The translations under genes were made by a program, and so were the position numbers. Source: Candidatus Pantoea floridensis (GTDB lineage Bacteria; Pseudomonadota; Gammaproteobacteria; Enterobacterales; Enterobacteriaceae). From it: DNA of 64,000 bases. The notes below the pieces were generated by a model. It ran no database searches, had not been told where the DNA came from, and saw only the letters and a program-made list of their open reading frames with translations. Positions within the stretch are counted from its first letter, which is position 1, and every line of letters starts with the position of its first letter. The DNA is taken from the NCBI RefSeq assembly GCF_900215435.1, contig NZ_OCMY01000001.1, positions 3,224,001-3,288,000 of the forward strand. The letters are read 5' to 3'. Positions 1 to 10,410 of this stretch are shown here, piece after piece.

Positions 1-1
1 T

Positions 2-1600
2 GCGCTGGCGCGCGTGCTGGCGGTAATGGGCATGATTAATCTGGGCTTCCTGCTGTTTATCATCCTTACCTCGAATCCGTTTACGCGCACCTTGCCGAAC
101 TTCCCGATCGATGGACGCGATCTCAATCCGATGTTGCAGGATATCGGGCTGATCTTCCATCCGCCCCTGTTGTATATGGGGTATGTTGGTTTCTCAGTCG
201 CGTTCGCTTTCGCCATTGCTTCACTGATGGCGGGGCGCCTGGATACCGCATGGGCGCGCTGGTCACGTCCGTGGACCACTGCCGCATGGGTGTTTTTAAC
301 CATTGGTATCGTGCTCGGTTCTGCCTGGGCCTATTACGAGCTTGGCTGGGGCGGCTGGTGGTTCTGGGATCCGGTAGAAAACGCCTCCTTTATGCCGTGG
401 CTGGCCGGCACGGCGCTGATGCATTCACTGGCCGTCACCGAAAAGCGCGGTAGCTTTAAGTCGTGGACGGTGTTACTGGCGATTACTGCGTTCTCTTTAA
501 GCCTGCTTGGCACCTTCCTTGTGCGTTCCGGCGTGCTGGTTTCAGTGCACTCATTCGCCTCTGACCCGGCGCGCGGCATGTTTATCCTCGCGTTCCTGGT
601 GATTGTGATTGGCAGCTCGCTGCTACTATATGCGTTAAAAGGTGGCCAGGTGCGCAGCCGCGTGCAGAGTGAAGCCTGGTCGCGCGAATCCTTCCTGTTA
701 GGCAACAACGTGCTACTGATCGCGGCGATGCTGGTGGTCCTGCTGGGTACACTTCTGCCGCTGGTGCATAAACAGTTAGGCTTGGGCAGTATCTCCGTTG
801 GCGAACCTTTTTTTAATACCATGTTCACCTGGCTGATGGCGCCGTTTGCGCTGATGCTGGGCATTGGCCCACTGGTACGCTGGCGTCGCGATCAGCCGCA
901 GAAGTTGTGGAAACGTCTTGGCGTTGGTCTGCTGGTAACGCTGATTTTGTCTATCGCACTGCCGTGGCTGTTGCAGGATCGCATCGAAGCGATGACGGTC
1001 ATCGGCCTGCTGATGTCGATCTGGGTGATCATGCTGACGCTGATGGAGCTGCACGAGCGCGCAACGCATCGCCACTCCTTCTTCAAAGGATTGCGTCATC
1101 TCTCGCGCAGCCATTGGGGCATGGTGCTGGGCCATCTTGGCGTGGCGGTCACGGTGGTGGGCATCGCTTTTAGCACCCAATACAGCGTTGAGCGTGATGT
1201 GCGTATGAAAGCCGGCGATAGTGTCGACATCCACAACTATCACTTTACTTTCCACGGTGTGCGCAACCTGCAGGGCCCGAACTACAGCGGTGGCGAAGCC
1301 ATCATTGAAGTGACGCGCAACGGCAAGCCGGAAGCGGTGATGCAAGCGGAAAAACGCTTTTACGCGGCGGCGCGCACCATGATGACCGAAGCGGCCATCA
1401 GCGGCGGTTTCACGCGCGATCTTTATGCGGCGCTCGGTGAAGAGCTGGATGACGGTTCATGGGCAGTACGTATCTACTACAAGCCTTTTGTTCGCTGGAT
1501 CTGGTACGGCGGCGTGTTTATGGCGGTGGGCGGCCTGTTCTGCCTGTTCGATCCCCGTTATCGCTCGCGTAAAAAAGCAGAGCGCGAGGAGCTGGCATGA
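2..1600 (+). CDS. ccmF: Cytochrome c maturation haem lyase subunit CcmF, 5' end missing
   Basis: CcmF is the inner-membrane protein that, with CcmH/I, attaches haem to apocytochrome c in the periplasm. The visible part is about 533 residues; the family is usually about 650, so roughly the first 115 residues lie left of the window, and the first methionine seen is not the start. The tryptophan-rich haem-binding WWD segment is plain (GWGGWWFWDPVENASFMPWL, about residue 107 onward of the visible part), and many hydrophobic segments follow, including a last one near the C-terminus. It overlaps ccmG by 4 bases, so it belongs to one ccm operon. Identity is secure; only the 5' boundary is unknown. 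Confidence 0.97.
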   Translation, partial: ALARVLAVMGMINLGFLLFIILTSNPFTRTLPNFPIDGRDLNPMLQDIGLIFHPPLLYMGYVGFSVAFAFAIASLMAGRLDTAWARWSRPWTTAAWVFLTIGIVLGSAWAYYELGWGGWWFWDPVENASFMPWLAGTALMHSLAVTEKRGSFKSWTVLLAITAFSLSLLGTFLVRSGVLVSVHSFASDPARGMFILAFLVIVIGSSLLLYALKGGQVRSRVQSEAWSRESFLLGNNVLLIAAMLVVLLGTLLPLVHKQLGLGSISVGEPFFNTMFTWLMAPFALMLGIGPLVRWRRDQPQKLWKRLGVGLLVTLILSIALPWLLQDRIEAMTVIGLLMSIWVIMLTLMELHERATHRHSFFKGLRHLSRSHWGMVLGHLGVAVTVVGIAFSTQYSVERDVRMKAGDSVDIHNYHFTFHGVRNLQGPNYSGGEAIIEVTRNGKPEAVMQAEKRFYAAARTMMTEAAISGGFTRDLYAALGEELDDGSWAVRIYYKPFVRWIWYGGVFMAVGGLFCLFDPRYRSRKKAEREELA

Positions 1601-2154
1601 ACAAAAAAATCCTTTTTATCCCGCTAGTCCTATTTTTACTGCTGGCGGCGGCACTGCTCTGGCAGCTGTCGCGCAACGCTAATGGCGATGATCCTACGCG
1701 CCTCGAATCGGCGCTGATCGGCAAACCTGTGCCGGTGTTTAAACTCGAAGCGCTCGATAAGCCAGGTAAAATCTATGACCAGCATGTGCTGACCGATGGT
1801 AAGCCGATTCTGCTAAATGTCTGGGCGACCTGGTGCCCAACCTGCCGCGCGGAGCATCAATACCTCAATACGCTGGCGGAAAAAGGCATCCGTGTGGTTG
1901 GCCTGAACTATAAAGACGATCGCAGCAAAGCGGTGACCTGGTTGAACACCTTGGGTAATCCTTATGCACTGAGTCTCTATGATGGCGACGGCATGCTCGG
2001 CTTGGATCTGGGCGTTTACGGCGCGCCGGAAACTTTCCTGATCGACGGCAAAGGTATTATTCGCTATCGCCACGCGGGCGACATGAACGATCGCGTTTGG
2101 CTCGAAGAAGTGAAACCGCTATGGGACAAATATAACCAGGAGGCGGGCGCATGA
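1597..2154 (+). CDS. ccmG: Thiol:disulfide oxidoreductase CcmG (DsbE)
   Basis: Periplasmic thioredoxin-like reductase, tethered to the membrane, that keeps the haem-binding cysteines of apocytochrome c reduced. It has 185 residues, normal for the family. Residues 4-22 form an uncleaved membrane anchor. The active site is W-C-P-T-C with cysteines at 80 and 83, and the cis-proline side of the fold is seen in the VYGAPETFLID stretch near residues 135-147. Its ATG overlaps the ccmF stop (ATGA type) and its own end overlaps ccmH by 4 bases, which points to translational coupling. Confidence 0.97.
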   Translation: MNKKILFIPLVLFLLLAAALLWQLSRNANGDDPTRLESALIGKPVPVFKLEALDKPGKIYDQHVLTDGKPILLNVWATWCPTCRAEHQYLNTLAEKGIRVVGLNYKDDRSKAVTWLNTLGNPYALSLYDGDGMLGLDLGVYGAPETFLIDGKGIIRYRHAGDMNDRVWLEEVKPLWDKYNQEAGA

Positions 2155-2606
2155 AACGACTGCTTCTTTTAGTGGCGGGCATTGTTCTCAGTACCAGCCT
2201 GTGGGCGGCAATCGATACTTATCAGTTCGATTCGGTACAGCAGGAAGAGCAATACCGCGAACTCACCGCCTCGTTGCGTTGCCCGAAATGCCAGAACAAC
2301 AGCATTGCCGACTCTAACGCGATGATCGCCGCAGATATGCGCCTCAAGGTCTACGAGCTGATGAAGCAGGGCGAAAATCGTCAGCAGATCATTGATTACA
2401 TGGTGGCGCGCTATGGCAACTTCGTGACCTACGAACCGCCAGTTACGCCCTCCACCTTGATTTTATGGGTGGGGCCGGCGCTGTTCGTGGTATTAGGGGG
2501 CGCAATTATTATTCTGCGTAATCGCCGCGGCAAAACGCGTAGCGAGCTGGACGACGATGAACAACAGCGCCTTGCGGCGTTACTCAAGCGTGACGGGAAG
2601 CCGTAA
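2151..2606 (+). CDS. ccmH: Cytochrome c maturation protein CcmH, short form
   Basis: Membrane-anchored thiol protein of the haem lyase complex. A signal peptide occupies about residues 1-20, the redox motif LRCPKC has cysteines 44 and 47, and a single membrane helix lies at about 101-122. At 151 residues it corresponds only to the N-terminal domain of the long E. coli CcmH; the TPR part is encoded by the next gene, ccmI. The stop codon overlaps the ccmI start by one base. Identity is clear from the cysteine motif and the operon position. Confidence 0.96.
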   Translation: MKRLLLLVAGIVLSTSLWAAIDTYQFDSVQQEEQYRELTASLRCPKCQNNSIADSNAMIAADMRLKVYELMKQGENRQQIIDYMVARYGNFVTYEPPVTPSTLILWVGPALFVVLGGAIIILRNRRGKTRSELDDDEQQRLAALLKRDGKP

Positions 2607-3817
2607 TGACTGGATTCTGGATTACCCTGATTATTTTGTTGCTGGCAGCAATCGCACTGTTTCTGTATGCAGGCTGGCGTCAACGTGAAGTCAGCACGGG
2701 CGACCGCGATCGCCTCAATACCGACTTCTATCAACAGCGTCTGCGCGAGCTGGAGCGGGATGAAGAAGAGGGCGTTGTGGCTGAGCGACCGGAAATGGTA
2801 CGCGAGCTACAACAAACGCTATTAACTGATATTCCACAGCAGGATGCTGCTCATATTCACCACAGCAGCCGCTGGGTATTGCTGCCGGGCGTCATTATGC
2901 TGCTGGTGGTGTCACTTGGTATGTATCTGAAAACCGGCGGCCTGGCCCAACAGACGGCCTTTGTCAGCGTGCAGCAGGCGTATCCCGTGTTGCGTGCTCG
3001 CGTGATGGATCCCAATGCGCAGCCGCTGACGATGGAAGAGTTGGCCCGCTTACAGCTAGGCTTGCGTAATGCACTGCAAAGTGATGCCAACAACCTTAAC
3101 GATTGGGCGATGTTAGGGCGACTGGGCATGGTACTGAATAACGCGACCGATGCGGGCCAGGCGTTTGAGCATGCGTTGCAGCTGGCACCTGACAATCTCG
3201 AGCTGCAGCAGGATTACGCTGAAGTGCTCACGCGATCCAGCGATCCGCAGGATAATCGTCAGGCCAGTCTGATGCTCAAAGAGCTACTCAAGCGCGATCA
3301 CAGCGATGTGCGTACCTTGAGCCTGCTGGCGTTTAACGCCTTTGAGCAGCAGCAGTATAACGAGGCGATTGGTGCCTGGCAGGTGATGTTGAAACTGTTA
3401 CCGCCAGGCGATCGTCGCATCACCATGATCGAACGCAGCATTGAACAAGCGAAAACCGATGCAGGACAGCAAAATAGCAGCCTGGCATTAACGGTGAGTT
3501 TGACGCCGCAGGCAGAAAAAATGTTACCGCAAGGCGGAGTGATGTATATTTCTGTGTCTGACGGTGTTTCACCGGTGCCTGTGGCTGTGAAGCGGTTACC
3601 GCTGAGCCACTTCCCGTTATCGCTTACGCTTGATGACAGCAATGCCATGATGCCCGATCGCCTACTTTCGGCGCAGCATCAGGTGCAGGTCAGGGTGCGC
3701 ATTTCGCGCGACGGCAGTGCTAATCCACAGTCTGGTGACTGGTTTGGGTTAAGCGCGGTCACACCCTGGGATGGTCATCAGCAACTGGCTGTGGAAATTA
3801 ATCAACAGCAGCCCTGA
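2606..3817 (+). CDS. ccmI: Cytochrome c maturation TPR protein CcmI
   Basis: CcmI acts as a chaperone that presents apocytochrome c to the CcmF/H haem lyase. The 403-residue product starts with a membrane helix (about 4-22), has a cytoplasmic segment, a second helix (about 89-108), then periplasmic TPR-like helices (about 130-290) and a C-terminal beta-rich domain. In E. coli K-12 this region is fused to CcmH; here it is a separate gene, as in many other proteobacteria. The start overlaps the ccmH stop. A short 35-base gap follows before mlaA. Confidence 0.94.
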   Translation: MTGFWITLIILLLAAIALFLYAGWRQREVSTGDRDRLNTDFYQQRLRELERDEEEGVVAERPEMVRELQQTLLTDIPQQDAAHIHHSSRWVLLPGVIMLLVVSLGMYLKTGGLAQQTAFVSVQQAYPVLRARVMDPNAQPLTMEELARLQLGLRNALQSDANNLNDWAMLGRLGMVLNNATDAGQAFEHALQLAPDNLELQQDYAEVLTRSSDPQDNRQASLMLKELLKRDHSDVRTLSLLAFNAFEQQQYNEAIGAWQVMLKLLPPGDRRITMIERSIEQAKTDAGQQNSSLALTVSLTPQAEKMLPQGGVMYISVSDGVSPVPVAVKRLPLSHFPLSLTLDDSNAMMPDRLLSAQHQVQVRVRISRDGSANPQSGDWFGLSAVTPWDGHQQLAVEINQQQP

Positions 3818-3852
3818 AGCGATACCTTACTGATCCGCACAGGGAGAGAAGA

Positions 3853-4620
3853 ATGAATAACCGCCTGACCGGTTTGGCGTTGGCCAGTTTACTGCTGGTG
3901 GGTTGTGCCAGCTCAAAACCGGCCGACACGACGGAACCTGCACAACGCAGCGATCCGTTGGAAGGCTTTAACCGCACGATGTTTAACTTCAACTACAACG
4001 TGCTGGATCCTTATGTTTTGCGTCCGGTTGCGGTGGCCTGGCGTGATTACGTGCCGGTACCGGCACGCAGCGGTATAAGTAATGTCCTCGGTAACCTCGA
4101 GGAGCCTGCCAGCATGGTCAACGCCATTTTGGTCGGGGAACCGCGTCAGGCGGGCATTCACTTTACCCGCTTCTTCCTTAACACCGTGTTAGGGCTGGGT
4201 GGATTTATTGACGTGGCAGGTAAAGCCAACCCAGAGCTGGCACGTGAAGTGCCGCATCGCTTTGGTAGCACCTTAGGACGCTACGGTGTGGGTTACGGCC
4301 CGTACGTTGAATTGCCGGCCTATGGCAGCTTCACTGTTCGTGAAGATGGTGGTGACTTCGTCGATACGCTCTATCCCGTGTTGAGCTGGCTGAGCTGGCC
4401 GCTCTCCGTCGGGAAATGGACGCTTGAAGGTATTGAAACGCGTGCGCAGCTGTTGGATTCTGATGCGATATTGCGTCAGCAACAAGATCCTTACGCCTTC
4501 ATCCGCAATGCTTACTTCCAGCGCCATGACTTTATTGCCAACGGCGGTAAGCTGAAGCCAGAAGAAAATCCGAACGCCAGCGCGATTCAGGACGATCTTA
4601 AAGACATCGACTCCCAATAA
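3853..4620 (+). CDS. mlaA: Outer-membrane lipid asymmetry lipoprotein MlaA (VacJ)
   Basis: MlaA sits in the outer membrane and removes misplaced phospholipid from the outer leaflet, passing it to MlaC and the inner-membrane MlaFEDB importer. The protein has 255 residues with a lipoprotein signal ending LLLVGC, making Cys18 the lipidated residue. The family core DPLEGFNRTMFNFN begins near residue 35. A good ribosome site (ggagag) precedes the ATG. It could be expressed from the ccm operon or its own promoter. A perfect 12-bp stem terminator follows and is shared with fadL from the other side. Confidence 0.97.
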   Translation: MNNRLTGLALASLLLVGCASSKPADTTEPAQRSDPLEGFNRTMFNFNYNVLDPYVLRPVAVAWRDYVPVPARSGISNVLGNLEEPASMVNAILVGEPRQAGIHFTRFFLNTVLGLGGFIDVAGKANPELAREVPHRFGSTLGRYGVGYGPYVELPAYGSFTVREDGGDFVDTLYPVLSWLSWPLSVGKWTLEGIETRAQLLDSDAILRQQQDPYAFIRNAYFQRHDFIANGGKLKPEENPNASAIQDDLKDIDSQ

Positions 4621-4623
4621 ATA

Positions 4624-4653
4624 AAAAGGCGACTCAATGAGTCGCCTTTTCAT
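4624..4653. terminator. Bidirectional terminator between mlaA and fadL
   Basis: A perfect 12-bp inverted repeat (AAAAGGCGACTC, 3-base loop AAT, GAGTCGCCTTTT) has A and T tracts on its two sides, so it can stop transcription from both convergent genes. Confidence 0.93.
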
Positions 4654-4666
4654 ATCTCTTGAGACA

Positions 4667-5953
4667 TCAGAACTTATAGTTAAAGCTCGCGCCGTAAAGC
4701 CAGGCTTTACCTTCAGAGTTAAAGGTGTAAGGGCCTTCCTCTACGGTGACTTTCTGTCCGTGCATGTAGGAAACGCCTACATCGACTGACGCATCTTCAT
4801 TGAACGCGTAAGAGGCACCGGCGCTCAGCCACAGACGATCCTGATCGGGGATGGAGATGGAACGCTTGTCGGCAGGAACCGGGCTGTCATCAAAGGCGAT
4901 ACCGGTACGGAAGGTCCAGTTATCGTCATAGAAGTAAGTGGTACCCAACGCAATTCGATAGGCATCGTGGAAGCCTTCATCCTTATAGAACAGCGTCTGG
5001 CCATTGCTGCCGGTGGCTTTCAGCTCCTGGAACTGACTCCAGCTGGTGTATGCCAGGCTATAATGCACAGCCCACTGCGGCGCAACTTTATGCCAACCGG
5101 AGACTTCCCACATCTCTGGCAGATTCAAGGTCAAGGCACCCGGGATAGTGGTACCGTTTGTACCATACGGCAGACCTAAAGCCAGCGCCTGTGGCGTGCC
5201 ATTGTAGGCGGAAGGGATGTTGCTCTTATAGTCACCGTCAAAGTCGACTTTTACTTCTGAGCGATAGGTAAAGCCAAAGCGGTTATTTTTATCCACTTCG
5301 TACAGAATACCGGCGTTCCAGCCGTAGCCCCATTCATCACCTTTTAAATGCGCAACCTGAGTATCCGCTGGCAGTCCTGCCAATGCACCGGCTTCACCGG
5401 CATAACGCTCAATTTTTGCTTTGGCATATACCGCATCAAAACCGACACCAAAGCTAAAGTGTTCATTCAGTCGATAAGCGGTGCTGATATTAAAGTTGCC
5501 GGTCATCAAGTCGGTTTTACCGCCGTAGCCGCCCGCGGTATAACCATCGTTAAATTCAGTTGCCAGGCCATAATTAGAGGTTGCAGAGGCGCCAATCCAC
5601 CATTGATCGTTAATCGGGTGCACGTAGTGAATATTCGGGATCCACTGGTTTGGCGCAATATTCTTCGCATCAAGGCTGCGACCAGACAACGGACTTTGAC
5701 CGCTAATATCGACTTCGGGATCAATATAAACCGCGCCGATGGAGAAAGAGGGACGATCCATCAGCGCCATGGTGGCTGGGTTTCGGCTGGCAGATGCGGC
5801 GGTATCGCCCATTGCGCCTTCACCTGAATAAGCACGACCTAAACCAATTGCTGAAAATTCATTAAGCTGAAAGCCTGCGGCGTAAACATGGGAACAGACG
5901 AGCGTTACTGCAGCTGCCACAGCTGACTTTGCAAACAGGTTTTTATGGTTCAT
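4667..5953 (-). CDS. fadL: Outer-membrane long-chain fatty acid transporter FadL
   Basis: FadL is the 14-stranded outer-membrane barrel that takes up long-chain fatty acids. The 428-residue protein has a signal peptide ending near VYAAG, then the conserved mature start [20 protein letters not shown], and ends in the aromatic residue typical of barrel proteins (SFNYKF). I chose the ATG at 5953, which has a GAGG ribosome site about 10 bases upstream; an in-frame GTG at 5959 would add two residues. Two FadR-like sites lie 85-126 bases upstream, consistent with fatty-acid control together with fadIJ. It is divergent from yfcZ. Confidence 0.97.
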   Translation of the reverse strand: MNHKNLFAKSAVAAAVTLVCSHVYAAGFQLNEFSAIGLGRAYSGEGAMGDTAASASRNPATMALMDRPSFSIGAVYIDPEVDISGQSPLSGRSLDAKNIAPNQWIPNIHYVHPINDQWWIGASATSNYGLATEFNDGYTAGGYGGKTDLMTGNFNISTAYRLNEHFSFGVGFDAVYAKAKIERYAGEAGALAGLPADTQVAHLKGDEWGYGWNAGILYEVDKNNRFGFTYRSEVKVDFDGDYKSNIPSAYNGTPQALALGLPYGTNGTTIPGALTLNLPEMWEVSGWHKVAPQWAVHYSLAYTSWSQFQELKATGSNGQTLFYKDEGFHDAYRIALGTTYFYDDNWTFRTGIAFDDSPVPADKRSISIPDQDRLWLSAGASYAFNEDASVDVGVSYMHGQKVTVEEGPYTFNSEGKAWLYGASFNYKF

Positions 5954-6037
5954 GACCACAACCTCATCTAAATTTATTATTAAACGTTGTTACGTCGCGT
6001 AACAAAGAGCGGCGAATTGTAGGGACTGACGGCAAAA

Positions 6038-6054
6038 CGACATATCAGACCAGT
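6038..6054 (-). promoter_or_regulatory. FadR-like operator 1 upstream of fadL
   Basis: Read on the minus strand the 17-mer is CACTGGTCTGATATGTC, close to the published FadR consensus AnCTGGTCnGAYnTGTT. Position and spacing suit repression of fadL by FadR. This is a match by eye; binding is inferred. Confidence 0.7.
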
Positions 6055-6062
6055 GCGACGAG

Positions 6063-6079
6063 TATAGGTCCGACCTGTG
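6063..6079 (+). promoter_or_regulatory. FadR-like operator 2 upstream of fadL
   Basis: The core AGGTCCGACCTGTG matches the FadR consensus core GGTCCGACnTGT. It lies nine bases from operator 1, and E. coli fadL also has two FadR sites. The rest of the 352-base gap between fadL and yfcZ (5960-6311) is AT-rich and holds no convincing gene. Confidence 0.7.
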
Positions 6080-6311
6080 TATTTGTTGCAATATTGTTTT
6101 TTAAATATTTCTGATTTGATCGATAAAATCAGATCTGCTTAACAAAAACTTAGCGGTTCAACCTCAGCATAACGGTCAATTTTGTTTTGGATCAATTTTT
6201 AGTGTGATATTCGTCACTTAGCGACTTGATGATAGATGTGAAAAGGCTGTAGGCGTAGACTTTGCTGCAGAAAATGATCCGATTGTGTTGATTTATCGTC
6301 AGGAGAGAATA

Positions 6312-6608
6312 ATGACTGCTGCCATTAATAAATGTAGTGCTAACGAAACGGCTGCCTGCTGCTGTGTAGATGTTGGCACCGTGATGGATAATACCGATTG
6401 CACCGCAAGTTGGTCTGGTGTGTTTGCCGATCGTCATGCAGCTGATGCGATGCTCACGCATTTGACTGAAAAAGCGCGTCAGGTGGAATCCGATCCCTGC
6501 GATATTCGTGCTGAGTTTACGGAAGAGGGTGACGCGGTGCGTTTGAGCGTCGACTTCACTTTTGCCTGCCAGGCGGAAACCCTGATCTTCCAGCTCGGCT
6601 TACGCTAA
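6312..6608 (+). CDS. yfcZ: Small conserved protein YfcZ (DUF406 family)
   Basis: A 98-residue cytosolic protein of unknown biochemical function, conserved beside fadL/fadIJ in enterobacteria. The cysteine-rich N-terminal stretch ETAACCCVDVGTVMDNTDC (residues 11-29) and the C-terminal DFTFACQAETLIFQLGLR are hallmarks of the YfcZ/YiiS family. I start at 6312 because AGGAGAG sits 5-11 bases upstream; an in-frame start at 6285 has no such site. It is followed by a hairpin at 6616-6639. Function unknown; the family assignment is firm. Confidence 0.92.
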   Translation: MTAAINKCSANETAACCCVDVGTVMDNTDCTASWSGVFADRHAADAMLTHLTEKARQVESDPCDIRAEFTEEGDAVRLSVDFTFACQAETLIFQLGLR

Positions 6609-6615
6609 TCCCGTC

Positions 6616-6645
6616 GCTGCCGGAATCCCCTTCGGCAGCCTTAAC
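6616..6645 (+). terminator. Possible terminator after yfcZ
   Basis: A 7-bp stem GCTGCCG/CGGCAGC with a 10-base loop lies just after yfcZ. The T-rich tail is weak, so termination may be partial. Confidence 0.5.
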
Positions 6646-6719
6646 TCATTTTCGTGTATTCCCTCGCACTTTTTCCCTCTAGTTATTGGCGACTTAGCAA
6701 CACTTAGTTAACACTGATG

Positions 6720-6736
6720 ATCAGGTCAGACCTGTT
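6720..6736 (+). promoter_or_regulatory. FadR-like operator upstream of fadIJ
   Basis: The 17-mer ATCAGGTCAGACCTGTT matches the FadR consensus AnCTGGTCnGACnTGTT at nearly every fixed position. It ends 40 bases before the fadI ATG, a typical place for a repressor site. Confidence 0.75.
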
Positions 6737-6775
6737 TGGCAATGATGCCCTGGTCGAAAATTACAGGTGATTGCA

Positions 6776-8086
6776 ATGAGCAAAGCGCAGCCGCTGCTGA
6801 CGCGTCAGGGCGAACGTATCGCCATAACCCACGGATTACGTACCCCTTTTGCCCGTCAGGCGACGGATTTCCATGGCATTCCTGCGCTTGAATTAGGGCG
6901 CATGGTGGTGAGTGAACTGATGGCGCGCAGCGAGTTACCGGTGGAAATCATCGACCAGCTGGTGTTTGGCCAGGTGGTGCAGATGCCGGAAGCGCCGAAC
7001 ATTGCGCGTGAAATTGTCCTGAGCAGCGGATTGGGCGTGCACACCGATGCTTACAGCGTGAGCCGTGCCTGCGCCACCAGTTTTCAGGCGGTGGCTAACG
7101 TGGCGGAAAGCTTGATGGCTGGCACAATCGATGCGGGCATTGCCGGAGGTGCCGACTCTTCCTCGGTGCTGCCGATTGGCGTGAGTAAAACCCTGGCGCG
7201 CGCGTTAGTCGATCTCAACAAAGCGCGCAGTTTCAGCCAGAAGCTCACTATCTTGCGCCGCTTACGTCCACGCGATCTCTTGCCGGTACCACCGGCAGTG
7301 GCGGAGTACTCTACCGGGCTGCGTATGGGCGATACTGCCGAACAGATGGCGAAATCGCACGGCATCACGCGTGAGCAGCAGGATGCGTTAGCGCTGCGTT
7401 CGCATCAGCACGCGGCACGCGCCTGGCAATCGGGCGTGTTAACGCAGGAAGTCATGCCCGCCTTTGTACCGCCGTGGAAAGCCCCGATCGAGCAGGACAA
7501 TAATATTCGTTTTAACGCGAGCGCAGCGGATTACGCCAAACTGCGCCCGGCATTTGATCGCCGCCACGGCTCGGTGACGGCCGCCAACAGCACGCCGTTA
7601 ACCGATGGCGCGGCGGCGGTGATTCTCATGCGTGAAGGTCGCGCGCGTGAATTGGGCATTACACCGCTCGGCTATCTGCGCAGCTATGCCTTTACCGCTA
7701 TTGATGTCTGGCAGGATATGCTGCTCGGCCCGGCATATGCTTCGCCGCTGGTGCTGGATCGCGCCGGCATCACGCTAAACGACCTCACGCTAATTGATAT
7801 GCATGAAGCCTTTGCGGCGCAAACCCTGGCGAACCTGAAAATGTTCCGTGACGAACGCTTTGCGCGTGAGGTGCTGAATCGTCCTCACGCATTAGGCGAG
7901 GTGAATGAGGAGCGGTTTAACGTACTCGGCGGCTCAATTGCTTATGGTCATCCGTTTGCCGCTACCGGTGCGCGTATGATCACGCAAACGCTGCAGGAAC
8001 TGCGGCGGCGCGGTGGCGGGTTAGGTTTAGTCACCGCCTGTGCGGCGGGTGGGTTGGGCACCGCAATGGTTCTGGAGGCTGAATAA
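6776..8086 (+). CDS. fadI: 3-ketoacyl-CoA thiolase FadI (anaerobic beta-oxidation)
   Basis: FadI cleaves 3-ketoacyl-CoA to acetyl-CoA and a shortened acyl-CoA; with FadJ it forms the second beta-oxidation complex, used mainly anaerobically. It has 436 residues. The nucleophilic cysteine is Cys99 (SVSRACATS), with His392 ([11 protein letters not shown]) and Cys422 (TACAAGGLG) completing the thiolase site. I chose the ATG at 6776, which has AGG nine bases upstream; an in-frame GTG at 6767 adds three residues. The stop overlaps the fadJ start by one base (TAATG). Confidence 0.97.
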   Translation: MSKAQPLLTRQGERIAITHGLRTPFARQATDFHGIPALELGRMVVSELMARSELPVEIIDQLVFGQVVQMPEAPNIAREIVLSSGLGVHTDAYSVSRACATSFQAVANVAESLMAGTIDAGIAGGADSSSVLPIGVSKTLARALVDLNKARSFSQKLTILRRLRPRDLLPVPPAVAEYSTGLRMGDTAEQMAKSHGITREQQDALALRSHQHAARAWQSGVLTQEVMPAFVPPWKAPIEQDNNIRFNASAADYAKLRPAFDRRHGSVTAANSTPLTDGAAAVILMREGRARELGITPLGYLRSYAFTAIDVWQDMLLGPAYASPLVLDRAGITLNDLTLIDMHEAFAAQTLANLKMFRDERFAREVLNRPHALGEVNEERFNVLGGSIAYGHPFAATGARMITQTLQELRRRGGGLGLVTACAAGGLGTAMVLEAE

Positions 8087-10215
8087 TGAGCGAATCTGCC
8101 TTTCATTTACAGATGCGTCTCGACCATGTTGGTGTGATTACCATCGACGTGCCAGGCGAGAAGATGAACACGCTGAAAGCGGAATTTGTACCGCAAATTA
8201 AAGCGGTGCTGGATGAAGCGCGTAGCCACAAACAGCTGGCGGGGTTGGTGTTGATTTCCGGAAAGCGCGACAACTTTGTTGCCGGTGCGGATATCAGCAT
8301 GATCGCCCAATGCCAAACCGCTGAAGAAGCTGAAGCGCTGGCAAAGCAGGGCCAGGATGTGATGGCGATGATTGCCGCGCTACCGTTTCCGGTGGTGGCG
8401 GCGATCCACGGCGCCTGTCTGGGCGGTGGATTAGAGCTGGCGCTGGCCTGCGATGCACGCATCTGTACACTTGATGATAAAACGCGCCTCGGCCTGCCGG
8501 AAGTGCAGCTTGGATTATTGCCCGGTTCTGGTGGAACGCAGCGTCTGCCCCGACTGATTGGCGTACAGCAGGCGCTGCCGCTGATCCTTACCGGCAAGCA
8601 ACTGCGCGCCAGGCAGGCGCTCAAACTCGGTATTGTTGATGATGCCGTGCCACAGTCAATTCTGCTGGAAACGGCAATTGCGCGTGTACATAAAGGAAAA
8701 GGCGCGCGCAGAGCATTATCGCGTCGCGATCGGTTGCTGCAAGGTCCGGTTGCGCGTCATATCCTCTTTGCGCTGGCGCAACGTCAGACCAACAATAAAA
8801 CTCAGGGCAACTATCCTGCCGCTGACCGTATTTTACAGGTGGTGCGCATTGGCCTTGAGCAGGGCAGCAGCGCCGGGCATGAGGCAGAAGCGCGCGCCTT
8901 TGGCCAACTGGCGATGACGCCAGAATCGGCGGCGCTGCGCAGCCTGTTCTTTGCCTCAACCGCTTTAAAGAAAGAAGCGATGGCGAGTGCCGAACCACGC
9001 GAGCTAAAGCAGATTGGCGTGCTCGGCGGTGGTTTGATGGGCGGTGGCATTGCCAGCGTGACGGCGCTCAAGGCCGGTTTGCCGGTACGCATCAAAGACA
9101 TCAATCTTGCGGGGGTAAACCACGCATTGCAGTACAGCTGGGAGCTGCTGAGTAAAAAGGTGAAGCGACGTCAGCTGAAGGCGGCTGAGCGTCAGCAGCA
9201 AATGGCCCGCATCAGCGGCGGTACCGATTATCAGGGCTTTAGCCAGCGCGATCTGGTGATTGAAGCGGTCTTTGAGGATCTGGCGCTGAAGCAGCAGATG
9301 GTTAGCGAAATTGAAAGCCATTGCCAGCCGCATACGATTTTTGCTTCCAACACCTCGTCGTTACCGATTGGCGATATCGCTGCCAACGCGCAGCGACCGG
9401 AGAATGTGATTGGCCTGCATTTCTTCAGCCCGGTGGACAAAATGCCGCTGGTTGAGGTGATTCCGCATGCCAATACCTCGGCCCAAACGCTGGCGACCAC
9501 AGTACAGCTGGCGCGTCAGCAGGGTAAAACGGCGGTGGTGGTCGCTGACCGTCCCGGCTTTTACGTCAACCGTATTCTTGCACCCTATATAAATGAAGCG
9601 CTGCGCTGTTTGCAGGAAGGCGAACCGATCGAGCATATCGATCGTGCGCTGGTAAAATTTGGATTCCCGGTCGGGCCACTCCAGCTGCTGGATGAAGTGG
9701 GAATTGATGTTGGCAGCAAAATCAGCCCGATTCTTGAGCAGGCTTACGGGTCGCGCTTTAGTGCCCCCAAGGCCGCAAGCGCGATTCTGGCCGATGGGCG
9801 AAAAGGGCGGAAGAACAACCGGGGCTTCTATCACTATCAGCGCTCACGCTGGCCCGGTAAACGCAAAGCTGATGCAGCGATTTACGCACTTTTGCATGTC
9901 AAACCGCAGGCGAAACAGAGTGAAACGCAGATTGCGGAGCGCTGTGTGTTGATGATGCTGAACGAGGCTGCACGTTGTCTTGATGAGGCGGTGATCCGTA
10001 ATGCGCGCGATGGCGATATCGCGGCCGTATTTGGTATCGGCTTTCCGCCCTTCCTGGGCGGGCCGTTCCGCTATATGGATCAGCGCGGCATTGGCGATAT
10101 CGTCAAAGCATTAAGGTCGTTAATGCAGCAACATGGCGATCGTTTCACGCCGAGTGAGGCGCTGGTCGCATTGTCAGAAGAGAAAATGAATTTTTACACT
10201 TCTGCACAATCTTGA
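8086..10215 (+). CDS. fadJ: Bifunctional enoyl-CoA hydratase / 3-hydroxyacyl-CoA dehydrogenase FadJ
   Basis: The alpha subunit of the FadIJ complex catalyses hydration of enoyl-CoA and NAD-dependent oxidation of the 3-hydroxyacyl-CoA. The 709-residue protein has a crotonase domain (about 1-190) with the two catalytic glutamates at 117 (GGGLELAL) and 139 ([12 protein letters not shown]), then an NAD-binding fold starting at the glycine motif [14 protein letters not shown] (311-324), and C-terminal dehydrogenase domains. Length and motifs are normal. It is translationally coupled to fadI and is probably under the same FadR-like site. Confidence 0.97.
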   Translation: MSESAFHLQMRLDHVGVITIDVPGEKMNTLKAEFVPQIKAVLDEARSHKQLAGLVLISGKRDNFVAGADISMIAQCQTAEEAEALAKQGQDVMAMIAALPFPVVAAIHGACLGGGLELALACDARICTLDDKTRLGLPEVQLGLLPGSGGTQRLPRLIGVQQALPLILTGKQLRARQALKLGIVDDAVPQSILLETAIARVHKGKGARRALSRRDRLLQGPVARHILFALAQRQTNNKTQGNYPAADRILQVVRIGLEQGSSAGHEAEARAFGQLAMTPESAALRSLFFASTALKKEAMASAEPRELKQIGVLGGGLMGGGIASVTALKAGLPVRIKDINLAGVNHALQYSWELLSKKVKRRQLKAAERQQQMARISGGTDYQGFSQRDLVIEAVFEDLALKQQMVSEIESHCQPHTIFASNTSSLPIGDIAANAQRPENVIGLHFFSPVDKMPLVEVIPHANTSAQTLATTVQLARQQGKTAVVVADRPGFYVNRILAPYINEALRCLQEGEPIEHIDRALVKFGFPVGPLQLLDEVGIDVGSKISPILEQAYGSRFSAPKAASAILADGRKGRKNNRGFYHYQRSRWPGKRKADAAIYALLHVKPQAKQSETQIAERCVLMMLNEAARCLDEAVIRNARDGDIAAVFGIGFPPFLGGPFRYMDQRGIGDIVKALRSLMQQHGDRFTPSEALVALSEEKMNFYTSAQS

Positions 10216-10410
10216 ATAGGCGTACAGATTCAGCGGGTTAGTATGGTGGCCGCGCAACGGCTAGCGCGGCACCATTCTGAGATATGCTTATTTAATAAAC
10301 AACCGGTTGACTATACTGAAGCCATTGGGGTAAAACACACCGTTCATTCGCAGAATGAAGCGTCTGGTGCTGTGGTACCGGGCGATATCGACAAACAACA
10401 GCGGTGCTTT

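Noticed and set aside
2606..3817. ccmI as a broken half of a fused ccmH
   Set aside because: Separate ccmH and ccmI are common in proteobacteria. Both have proper starts, membrane anchors and a one-base coupled overlap, so this is not a frameshift.
10243..10410. N-terminal extension of SixA
   Set aside because: The frame is open, but the 56 extra residues have no family counterpart, and the RHG motif belongs near the N-terminus.
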